From Zopfochytrium polystomum (Eukaryota; Chytridiomycota; Chytridiomycetes; Chytridiales; Chytridiaceae), in NCBI GenBank assembly GCA_025765615.1, contig JAIVFJ010000279.1, forward strand, positions 1 through 64,000: a stretch of DNA of 64,000 nt, read 5' to 3'. Of the stretch, positions 33,721-43,971 are shown one piece after another. Both the position numbers and the translations under genes were made by a program. Each line of letters starts with the position of its first letter. Positions within the stretch are counted from its first letter, which is position 1. The notes under the pieces are model-generated. The model did no database searches. It saw only the letters and a list, made by a program, of their open reading frames with translations, and had not been told where the DNA came from.

Positions 33721-34998
33721 TTCGGGTGAAGTTCACGAGTGGGGGAGTGTCGGTGTGAGGAGTGTTGAAGCGTGACGAGTGTTTTTGTATTCAGTCCAAG
33801 CGCACGTACGAAGGGTTACTGTTTTTTCCTTTGTGTCTCTGTTATTGTTGTTCTCCTTACTCTGCGCGTTCCTGTTTATCCATTTGCCCATTTACCTTTA
33901 CATCCCTGACCCCCGTCGCCCTCAACGGGCAAGCGCGCTGCGGAGTTGTGGGGCTCAAAAGTTGTTGCAATTTGGTTTTGTTACTGATGACATTGCGTGC
34001 CCCACCTCCCCTTCCTCCCCTTCCCTTGGTGCTCCGCGGTCTCTCGCTCGCTCGCTTGTCGAAGACAAAACATGAAGCCCCGATGAGTCCTCCGAACACA
34101 ATCTTTAATTTTTTTTTTTTTTACCTCGAGCAGAAAGAAGAAGGGGGGGAAGTCGGTCATCGTACATACATTCGACATTCGAAGTGACGCGAAGAGATTT
34201 CTCCACACTCGCCAGTTTTCTTCCCTTCGCCAAACGACAAATGCGGAAGACAAAAAAAAAAAAATAAAATAACAACACAAGAGGAAAACGACAGATAGAG
34301 AATGGCGTTGTATGTATACGATACTTTCTTTCCTTTTCTTTCTTTTTTTTTTTTTGTTTGTTGGAAAACGAGAGTGCACGAAAGTCCTTTTTTTTTTTTT
34401 TGTTTTTCCTTTTTTCTTTGGCATGCAAAACAGGAGGAGAGGAAGCAGGGGATAGAAAGGGGAAGAAAAGTTAGATGGGGCCAAGACGCGCACACGAGTT
34501 CGCGACTCGCTTTGTGGGGCCGGAAGTTGGGAGAGAGACAGAGACTGGGGAAAGGGGAAAGGGAAAAGGGGAAAGGGAAAAGGGGAACACGGGAGGTTTT
34601 CGGTGGGGGGTTGGGGGTGGGTGGCACAAGACAAAAGGTGACCCAGGAAACGAAAAAGAAAAAAAAAAAAAAAAAAACTAGAGCGTGCCACCACCACCCA
34701 ACTGCAGATGCAAAAATCCCGTCGAGTGTGTGTCCAAGAGATTCTAGGAGGGGGGCACCCCAGCCTGGCGCGAGAGGCCTGGGCTGGCCCCAAATCCAAG
34801 TGCTGCGACAGATGCGAGTGCGGAAAAGTTTAAAGAAACGGGGATGGGAAGTGAGGAAGAAGTAGACGAAGAAGAAGGAGCATGAGAGGAAAGCGAAAAG
34901 AGAGCCAAAAAAACAAGCCGCAATGAGACTCTCTGGGAGAAAAAAAAAAAAAAAAAAGAAGAAGAAGAAGAAAAAATTAAGTCCCAAGGGCCGTAAAT
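33721..34998. other. Intergenic spacer between convergent genes
   Basis: Rich in A and T homopolymers (for example 34109-34120, 34249-34264, 34388-34401, 34659-34676) and purine runs (GGGAAA repeats at 34546-34588). A poly-A tract followed by (GAA)n lies at 34941-34971, next to the arrestin stop codon. No coding signal; it holds the 3' ends of both flanking genes. Confidence 0.4.
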
Positions 34999-36383
34999 TC
35001 ACCCCCGCCTCGCCGGCACCACAACGACCGGCACCAAGATCTCGACCTCCCGCGCCAACCGCAGGCCCCTCGCGGCCCCCACGACACCACCACCACCGCT
35101 ACCGCCATCGACCCGCGCCCCGCCCTCGACCATCGCCCGCACCGCCGCGCCCGCGCCGCCGCCGCCCGCCTCGGCGACCTTGTACCCGACGCGCACCAGC
35201 ACGTGGTGCGACCGCCGGACCTCGCGCAGCCGCGTCCCCGGGCGGAACGCGCGCGCGGGCCGCCGCGTCGCGCGGGGACGCCGGCACCGAGAGCGTGACC
35301 GTCGCGGTGGTCGCGATACCGCCGCCGCTGCTGTTGCTTCCCGTCGTCATGGGCGGCTGCCGCGGGAACGCGGCGCTGGCGGAGGCCGGCGCGGGCGTTG
35401 GCGCGGGGGGCGAGGACGGGGACGAGGGCGGCGCGTGGAGGCGGCGCGGCGAGGAGAGGGAGCGGCGCAGGGGCGACGCGGGCGAGACTGTGGATGACGA
35501 CGACGGGGACCTCGGCGGAGGCGGCGCTGCCGCGGCGCTATGCGGGGCGGCGGCGGCGTCGTCGCTGCCGGTGCGGCGGTATTGGTTGTTGTGGTTGCGG
35601 TTGTGGTTGTGGCAGGAAGCGCTTCGCGGCGGTGCGACGGGGGCGGGCGGGGGCGGGCGGGAGGCCGGGCGGCGTCTACGGCGGGGGTCGTGGTCTGCTT
35701 GTGGTTGTGCCGCTACTGCTGCAGCTGTGGCCGCGGCGGGGGCGGGGGCAGGTGCAGCTGCCGCTGCTGCCGGCGGGCAGAGGATGGCAAAGAGGCGGGT
35801 GCCTGCGGCGGCGCGGGGCTGCTGCTGCTGCTGCTGCTGATTGGCGGCGGCGGCGGGGGCAGACGCGGCGGGGGCAGACGCGGTCGGGCGGAGGACGTCG
35901 ACGCTGCGGCGGGCGCGGAGGAGCAGCTGTTGCGCGGCGGAGGAGGGCCGCGCGTGAGGCGGCGGCGGCGGCCTCTGCGCCGCCGTTGCGCCGGCGCGCT
36001 GGCGTGGTTGAAGCGCCGCGGCCCAGTTGGAGTACGACGTATGGGGTGGCGTCGGCGACGGGTCGACGGTGGCCGAGGCGGCGGTCCCGGTGGGAGGGCG
36101 GAAGCGTCCTCGGCCGCGCAGGGCGGGCGACGACGGCGACGGCCCGGGAAGGCTCTGAGGGACGAGCGCCTCGGGCGGCGCTTTCACGAGCGCGCCGATT
36201 TTCAGGCGGTGCTCGATGTTTGCGTTCAGACGCGTCTGAGGGAGAGAGGGGTTACCAAAAACGAAGAAAGCAGTGGAAGTGCCCAAAATAAAAGGGGGGA
36301 AAAAACACTCACGATTTCGCGTGTGATCATGTCTTCTTTCAATGCGGTAACCCTGAAAACGAATGAGGAGGAGACCAAACGAC

Positions 36384-36423
<40 letters not shown>

Positions 36424-38369
36424 GTCTCAAAGGAAATCCCACCTTCCCCGCCGCCCCTTCTCACCTAAACTGCGTGCACTGCTTAAACACGCAATGCACA
36501 AACTGCACGCCTTCAACCACCGCCGGATTCCACTCGAGGGCGATACGGAGGTCCACAACGCTGCCCTCGGTCGCGCCTGCGGTGACGACGAGCTCGGCGG
36601 GCGCCGTCGCGGTGTACCGCAGCAGCCGGTCACGGGAGGCGCCGACCACCTCGATCTGGCTCGCAGAAGCCGCGGCGGAGGAGGCGGCGGCGGCGGCGGT
36701 GGTGGCGGCGGTGGGTGGGGCGACGGACGGCAGCGTGCGGACGCGCGCAAACTCGACGACGGCGGAGCCCTTTGAGAAGGGGGTGACCAGCGGGGGCGGC
36801 GACGGCGAGGAGCGCGTCGCGGCGGGGGCGAGGGGCGCGTTGTCGTCCGAGGAGGACTGGGGCAGGGGAGGCAGCGACTTTGGCAGGCCGCTTGCGACGT
36901 GGAGCAGGGTTGCGTTGACTTTGTATTGGATTTGGTAGTACGTCGTCCAAACGGAGGACGGGGAGCTGTTTGTGATGGTGAACTTGAAAGGGAAGGAATG
37001 CTTTTTTTGTTGTTTTTTTTTGATTCAGTGAGAGAAGGAGAAGAGTGATGATGAGAACCCATTAGAGATTACGCTCGCAACACTTGCTACTCACCACTCC
37101 CTCACCGAGGGCAGAGAGGACTTCAGACTTGGCGAGTGTCAATGCTTCACGGTACACCTTGCGGTCGATGGGCTCTGCGGCCTTGTTTCCGGCGGAACGC
37201 ATGGAGACTGCACCGCCTTTTACCCAGCCGAGCGCCACCTTGTGCGAATCCACATGCAGTTCGCCTGTGGTTGTGAGTATGTGTTTGAGGTTTTTTGAAG
37301 AGCGAAAAAAAGGGTCAGTAATAAAAACCAAGATAGGAAAAAAAAAAAAAAATATATTAGAAGAGCAAGTCGCACCGACGAGCTCGACAACCAAGCCAAC
37401 GAGGTTCTGGATAGGCTGGTTCAGCTCGAGCACCACGGCGCCCTCGACGTCCTGTGCGTGCGGCGGAAGAAGCGGGGCCGCCGCCGTCGTGATGGTCTCT
37501 GCAGCGGCAGCGGCGGGGTCGCGCAGAGAAGTAGCCAGCGACGCGGCGGCGCTCTTACGGCGGTTGCGGTCGAGGTCGCGCGGCCGGCGCTCGTCGGGCG
37601 ACGGGGTTGCGCCGCCGCCGCCGAGGGTGTTGGCTTCTCCTGGTGCAGCACCGGTGGCACCACCACCACCCTGGAGGCGTCCGATAGTTGCCCGAGGGGA
37701 TGACGGTGGCACCAGTTCGTTCTCGCGGCCACCGAGTGTGGCGGGAGCCTCGACCTGGACCCGCACGGCTGGGGCACCCGCCGCTGCCGCTGCTGCGGCG
37801 GCCATCGCGGTATCGAGGCGCACAACGGGGCTCCCGCTGCCGCCTTTGTGGCCGACGCCATTCTCGTCAGCATCGCTGTCGTCGTCGTCGTCCTGGTGGC
37901 CGCCGTCGCGACCGTCAGGGCCTGCGAATTCGCTCACTGTTTCAGAAGCGACGGCCGTGGAGACGGCGTCGCCGTCACTCTTGGTGTGGAACACGATGGA
38001 GATGTCTGCGCGCGGCGGCGGCGCCTCGATGGCGAGCGGTCGGTGCTGCCTTGCGTAGGGGTCAGCCTCTGAGAGCACGGCGCCAGCCACGGCTCCCATG
38101 AGCCGCGGCGCGAGGCCGGCCGCTCTTTGGTGGTGGTGTTGGCGAAGAGATGGCGAGAGGGTGTGCAGGGCAGTGACCGCAGTCGCCGATACGGAAGCCG
38201 TCGCTGACGTTATGGCCGAGCTGACTGCGTCACGGATGGTGTGACGCGCGGGTGGTGGTGGGCCGGAACCGTGGTGTTGCTGCTGCTGCTGCTCTGAGCC
38301 CCACGCTTCGAGCGCGGCGTCGGATGATGACGAGGGGGGTGTGAGAATCTGGTCTAGTGAAGCGGCCAT
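34999..38369 (-). CDS. Arrestin-domain protein with one frame break
   Basis: Five exons on the minus strand: 38369-37376, 37264-37095, 36982-36465, 36352-36313, 36235-34999. After a low-complexity N-terminus comes an arrestin N-domain: VVLELNQPIQNLVGLVVELV, then HVDSHKVALGWV, then FTITNSSPSSVWTTYYQIQY. The C-domain follows (VVDLRIALEWNPAVVEGVQF, VTALKEDMITREI, RLNANIEHRLKIGALVKAP). It ends with LREVRRSHHVLVRVGYKV and LRLAREVEILVPVVVVP. Fungal arrestins of this type bind membrane transporters or receptors and recruit ubiquitin ligases. Exon 5 is 1237 nt, one more than a multiple of three. The frame must shift once between TVTLSVPASPRDAA and FRPGTRLREV, at about 35225-35262 in a GC repeat. This is either an assembly indel or a real lesion. 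Confidence 0.8.
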
Positions 38370-38993
38370 GCCGAAATTCAGGTGGAGAGACGGGGGCGAG
38401 GTGTGTAGTGATCGAGAGTGGAAAGGCCGGGTCGTGCCGTGTCTGAGTGACGCGGATTGAGAATTGCGCGGTTGGTCTTCTAAGCAGGTGCGGTTGAGTC
38501 AACCTGCTGCTGCTGCTGCCGCTGCTGTTGCTACTGCTGCTGTGTCGGTTCGGGGTCCGGGTCAGGGTCGGGTCGGTCGGTCTACTTGCCACGAGTGTGT
38601 AGAAGGGGAGAGAGCGGGAGTGGGAGGATTCGTGTGAAGGGAGGCAGGGGAGGAGGGAGGGAAAGGAAGGACGGGGGGAAGTGGGCGAGAGGGAGAGTTT
38701 GAGTGAGTGAGTGAGTGAGTGAGTGAGAGAGAGAGAGAGAGAGAGAGAGAATAAATACGAGGGAGGCAGAGAGGAGATAGAGTGAGTGAGTGAGCGAGAG
38801 AGAGTGTGTGTGTGTCTGTGTACAAAGAAGGGGGAGGATGGCCTTTCACACGCTCTCTCTCGCTCTCTCTGTCTCTCTCTCTGTCTCTCTCAGTCTCTCG
38901 CCGTCCTCCTTCAGCAAATCACTCTCTCCGCTCGCCCACTTTTTTTTCGATCGTCAGATGAATTCGCGTGTGCCCTCGTTCGTCGACACACAC

Positions 38994-39044
<51 letters not shown>

Positions 39045-39536
39045 TCTCTCTCTTCGTTCTGTCGGTCTGTCTCCCCCGACCGGGTCTCTGTCGCTAGCGT
39101 CTCCGTGAAAATTTGCGCATTGGGTGGGAGGGAGAGAGGGTGCCAACTGATCGTTTTCGTTGAACGACAACAACAACTAGTTTCGGCAGAGTTGCTGTTG
39201 CCATTTGTGTGGCTCGATGAAGGGTATTCTTTGTGAATGAAAATGAGCGGACCTCATGCTTTTTTTTCTTCAGGTTTTTCCTTTTTTTCTTCTTTTCTTT
39301 ACTTTTTTTTTTGTGGTTCTTTGTTTCATAAGGGAAAGAGAGAGAGAGAGAGAGAGAGAGCGAGAGTTTCTCTACATGGGTGCCCCCTTCCAACAAGGAG
39401 GCTACATTCACACACACACACACACAGACGCACACAAACTCACACACACACACACACACTCTCTCTCTCTCTCTCACTCTCTAACTCTCTTTTTCACTCA
39501 TCCACGCAGTCAAGAAGAGAGAGGATCTCTCTTTCT
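38370..39536. promoter_or_regulatory. Microsatellite-rich spacer upstream of the arrestin gene
   Basis: Contains (GAGT)n/(GA)n at 38700-38751, CT-rich tracts at 38850-38900, (CT)n at 38999-39041, (GA)n at 39338-39362 and (CA)n at 39410-39460. No coding signal. It should hold the 5' UTR and promoter of the arrestin gene and the 3' UTR of the Oca1-like gene. Confidence 0.45.
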
Positions 39537-40044
39537 TTACTCTGCGCCGTCCTTCGCCTCGGCTGCGTCCCCTTCTCCTCCCCTCCTTCCAACCCCGTCC
39601 TCCGCACCCCCGGCCCCTTCTCCCTGGAGCTGCACCTGCCACTGCGCCCGCTCCCGCTCCCACTCCCGCTCGGATGATCCTTCCAGCTCCTCCTCCTCGG
39701 CCTGCCTTGTCGGGGTATTGATGGATCACAGCAAGTAAGCTAATACGAAGAAAGAATAGAACAAAAAAAAAACAAAAAAAACAAAAACAAACAACTTCAA
39801 CAACAGGAATATTGACAGAGCCTTACGAGCATCCGCTGGGCGTCCAAAATCCACTCTGGCACGTCCTTGGGCAGCCGGATCAAGTCCAAGTCGAAAAGTT
39901 CAATAAATTGCTCGTTCACGTAGCGGCTCTTGCTTCCTGCAAAGAATCGGTACTCTACAACGATGCTGTTAAAGTTCCACCCTTGCATTTTGCGGAGGCA
40001 TCCGATAAACGTCCCCGTTTCGTGGATGCCCGAGCTGGTGTGCG

Positions 40045-40090
<46 letters not shown>

Positions 40091-40827
40091 GTTGGTGGGG
40101 TGGTTGTTTCGAGCACAATGAATGAGTGGTGCCAGTGCCAAACGCAGCGAGGACTTACGAACACATAACCATGGTCGGGTGGTTCCGCACGTCAAGAACG
40201 TGCTCGATTCCCTCCTTTATCAGCTCCTCGCTAACCGGCTTCCACCCCGACGTCGACTTCCACGCAGTGATCCCCAGATGCCTCTGTAGAAGCAACGTTC
40301 CGTGTTCAGTTGAAGAGGCAGCGGCAATCGGAACACTCGAACCGCCCATCACAAAGAGACAGTGAAAACTGTCACTACGTTTTTATTACCAGCTGAATAC
40401 CGTTCTCATCCAGAAACGTCAGCAACGTACGCGTCGGCGCCTCGGGCGAAAGCAGCACGACGGTTTTGAGCCCGAGCGTCCGCAGAAAGGCGAGCTGGGC
40501 CGGCTGCTCGGGGGCGTTTGATCTGTACACGCCCTTTTCGACAATGCCGAACGAGCGCGGCGGGGAGAGGAAGGAGATGGCGGACGGCTGCACGCCGGAG
40601 GAAGAGGAGGAGGAGGAGGAGGAGGAGGACGAGGAGGACGAGGACGAAGAAGAGGACGTTGACGACGCTTGCACGGCGGTTTGTGCCGAGACCGGTGCGG
40701 TCGGTTGTTGGGGTGGCGGTTGGGAGGTAGAGGGAACCGTCGGCGAAGGTCCTTGGTACGATGAGGACGACGAGGACGAAGCAGTCGGCTGCATGGACGG
40801 CGGGGGTGTGGACGAGGAAGCCGCCAT
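39537..40827 (-). CDS. Oca1-like atypical dual-specificity phosphatase homologue, catalytic Arg missing
   Basis: Four exons on the minus strand (40827-40390, 40283-40159, 40034-39827, 39701-39537) give 311 residues. The first 80 are Ser/Pro/Gln-rich with a run of about 25 Ser. The plant-and-fungi atypical DSP (Siw14/Oca) domain follows: FGIVEKGVYRSNAPEQPA, FLRTLGLKTVVLLSPEAP, then the P-loop VMCSSGIHETGTFIGCLRK. YRFFAGSKSRYVNEQFIELF is next, the region typical of the Oca1 branch. The P-loop keeps the nucleophile Cys187, but the invariant Arg of C-x5-R is Glu193, so phosphatase activity is unlikely. Yeast Oca proteins form a complex, and several lack the motif. The last exon (acidic, start AEEEELEGSSEREW) is inferred from a GTAAGG donor at 39826; without it the frame would end at 39797. 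Confidence 0.85.
40049..40087. repeat. (GT)n microsatellite
   Basis: About 19 GT units within intron 2 of the Oca1-like gene, ten or so bases upstream (on its strand) of the exon 3 acceptor. Confidence 0.9.
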
Positions 40828-40969
40828 CTCGTTTCCACTGGTGCGGGGTTGAACTTGTCAGATCAGGTCTCTGTGTCTGTGCGTGGGACAGCCTGCCTGT
40901 CTGTCTGTCTGTCTGTCTCGCTGTCTGCTCACTCACTCACACTGGTCCCTCCAACTATACCACACAGAA
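40828..40969. promoter_or_regulatory. Bidirectional promoter between the Oca1-like gene and MUS81
   Basis: The two divergent start codons are only 142 bp apart, so both promoters and 5' UTRs must overlap. The region holds a (CTGT)n tract at 40895-40927 and CACT repeats after it. No TATA box is seen. Confidence 0.6.
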
Positions 40970-43900
40970 ATGTCCGAACCACAGCCGAGCTCTCGGCTGC
41001 GCGACTTGTTCCTGCGATGGATCGAGGGGCTCTACGAGGAGGAGCGCACGCTGGCGCTGCAGCGCTCGACGCAGTCGCGCATCATCCACGTCTACAAGCG
41101 GGTGTGCTGCTTCATCAACCCCAATTCATTCCCATTCATACGTGCTAGAAAGGAAAAGGGCGCCTAGGGAGGGAGAGAGGGAGTGATGGCTTTGGCATCA
41201 AAGTTCATCGACTGGGCCGCGCACTCCATTACGACTGACGGCAGGCCCCATTCCCCCCCGCAATCACTTGCAGGCCGCCGACAACTTGCGCACATTCACG
41301 GGCAGCATCCGAACCCCGCGCGATCTGCTCAACGTTAAAGGGATCGGCCCAGCAATAGTCCAGCTTGTAAACACCAAGCTGCAGCAGCACCTCGTCGACA
41401 ACCCGGGCTCGCTTCCTGACATGGCCCCGGCTGTACCTGCCTACGCGTCCGGTCCGGCTAACCGGAAAAAGCGCACGTGAGTCTTCCAATCAGCCCATCC
41501 CTTCGCTTCGTGCCTGCTCCAACACCGCCACGTGTGCTCAATTCGCTTTTATTCACTTCTCCAGCCCTGCAGCCCCAGTCGGAGCATCTGATATTGTCGA
41601 TGCCGCGCGCAACCCAGCAGCTCTCTCCGGCAAACTCGCTTCGTCAGGAAGAAAGCCACGCCAACCCGCCAGCTCCGAGCGGGCGGTCGCCAAAGACGCT
41701 GCTCGTGACGGAAGCAGCCGCAGCGGCAGCCCACTTTCCGACGCACACTCCGCTTCCTCCGCCGCCGCGGCACCGAAGATGCCTGTCAAACGCCGCAAAA
41801 CCGAGTACATTCCGCGGTACAGGTCAGGCGCGTGGAGCATCCTCATTACGCTGTTAAAGTGCGACGGCGGGACCGGGTTCCTCTCGAAGCAGGACATTAT
41901 TCGGCTCGGCCAAGCCCATGCCGACATGCCGCTGGACCTTCCCGGACCGAACGGGATGTACAGCGGGTGGTCTTCGATCACGTCTCTGCTGGAGAAGCAG
42001 CTCGTCATCAAATACGGGAACCCACCACGGTTTTCGCTCACCGACGAAGGCCTCGCGCTTGCAGAGAAGATGATTCAAAGGGAGCAGGAAATTCAAGCCA
42101 ATCAACGCGAAGGCTTTGGCTTTGGCTCAGGCTTTGAGAATGAAGACTCTTTCAGCGACGGGGACGACGCGGAGCCGAGGTTTGCTTTTGTGTTTGTCAC
42201 TTTTCGGGGACGATCATTCTATTATCAACGCAAATTAGCAGGAGGCAGATCGCTCCAGGTTTGGTGCCGTCCACCTCTTTGAGCCGCTCGCCCTCGTCTC
42301 TGTCTTCTTCCAGCCATGCAGCCCCCAGACCTGCCGTGCGACTGTCCGCGTCTCCGTCATCGAAGCCAACTTCTTCCCTTCCCGCAACTTACTCGCACAT
42401 ACCGTCATCACAACCTTCAACCTCCTCCACCGCATCGCGACCGCCCCTTTTCCCGACGATGAGGCAGGCGGTCTCGGCCGGGCTGACCGTTTCTACTGCA
42501 TCTCTGCCAGCAGCTGCCACGGCGACTGCAGCCGCACCACCGCCCGCGCTCAGAAAGGCCCAGTCGTTCCCTGCCGAGCTCCGTGACGTGTACAGACTGG
42601 ACCCTGGCACGTTTGAGGTCGTGCTGCTCGTCGACGGCCGGGAAGTAAAGTCTGCGTCGGAGCGGACGTTTTTCCAAAACGGGCTGGCGTCCCACAACGT
42701 CAAATTCGATACGAGACAATTGGTCCTTGGAGATACGATGTGGGTGGCGCGGCCAAGAGGTGGGAAGCGTCGCACTGTTTTTCCCTTGATTTGGGTTTGC
42801 TTCTGTGTGTGACCTCGTGCTTGCGTATAAGGAAGACTTCTCCACTCCCTCGTTTGCTGGTGATTTCTTATCAACTTTTTTTTTTCCTCTTAAACTTTCG
42901 GCCGTCCTCCAAGGCTCAACGATTGTTGACGAAGACCGGGAGATTGTCCTCGACATCATCGTTGAGCGCAAAACTATGGATGATTTAGTGGGTAGTATTA
43001 AAGACGGTCGCTTTGCAGAGCAAAAGGTGAAAGATTTTTTGCTTGACTCGAATGAAGATGAATATCACTAACATTTCGCTCGGACTCCCCTCTTCCCTTC
43101 ACCGTTTACACCAATATCTGAACAGTTCCGTCTCGAGTCGTGCGGGATCCCAAATAAAGTGTATTTGGTGGAAATTACATCTATGGAAAGCGCGCAAACG
43201 TTTGGCCTCGAAGGCGTGTTCACTGCCATCACGCAAACGCAGGTTGAAAACAATTTCTTTGTCAAGATGACGTCGTCTCCGGAGGAGACACTCAAATATC
43301 TTGTAGCTCTAACTAACCAGCTTTCGACCAAGTTTGAGGTTTGGTTTTTGTCCTCACCAGTTACTGCAGCCCTCTCACCCCATCTTCTACCATCAACCCT
43401 GACTATTCTTTCTTTTCAAATACCTGTCAAATAATCAACTTTCAAACTTAAAAGCGCATGCACCTCCGTGCCGCGGACTTGACGAAAGACGACCCGCGCT
43501 TCTGCCGCAGCAGCGGCGGCCAGTTCACCTCGCGAACGCTGAGCCACTTTAGCCGCGACAGCATCAAAACCAAGAACTTTACGCTCTGCGACGTCTGGGT
43601 TCGGCAGTTGATGACGGTCCCGGGCGTGAGCGCCGAAAAGGCGGCCGCCATTGCGGAAAAATATGGAACCAGCAGAGCGTAAGTGGCCCATTCGAACCCT
43701 TTGTGGACAGATGTGGCTCCGAATCGCTGTCTTTGCCTTTTCGCTTGGGGGGAAGACAATGCGATAAGTGCCGGACTCGTAGTGCCTCCCACCTCTCCAA
43801 GATCTTGTGTTCATCACAACGCTCACCCTTCCCTCCAGCTTCTTTCTGGCACTCTCGGAATGCGCAACGAGCGAGGAGCGCGAGAAGCTGGTCACGACCA

Positions 43901-43971
43901 TTGGCGGCTCGGGCAGAAGGGCGCTGGGACCAACTGTCTCGAAGCGGCTAATCAACGTGTTCTGGGCATGA
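40970..43971 (+). CDS. MUS81: MUS81 crossover junction endonuclease catalytic subunit
   Basis: Eight exons (40970-41101, 41274-41476, 41565-42179, 42239-42759, 42914-43026, 43126-43338, 43455-43678, 43839-43971), all GT-AG and in phase, give 717 residues. The N-terminal helix-hairpin-helix has [11 protein letters not shown] winged-helix domain follows ([20 protein letters not shown]). The XPF-family nuclease has [10 protein letters not shown] and the metal-binding signature ERKTMDD (508-514) intact. The C-terminal HhH2 region includes [18 protein letters not shown]. Mus81 works with an Eme1/Mms4-type partner to cut 3' flaps, stalled forks and Holliday-type intermediates in the nucleus; the partner is not in this window. 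Exon 4 has tandem acceptors (ttagcag), so one residue may vary. Confidence 0.96.

Noticed and set aside
35540..36775. Long open frame of 411 codons on the plus strand
   Set aside because: It lies antisense to the arrestin exons; its Gly/Arg/Ala-only composition is the GC shadow of those exons.
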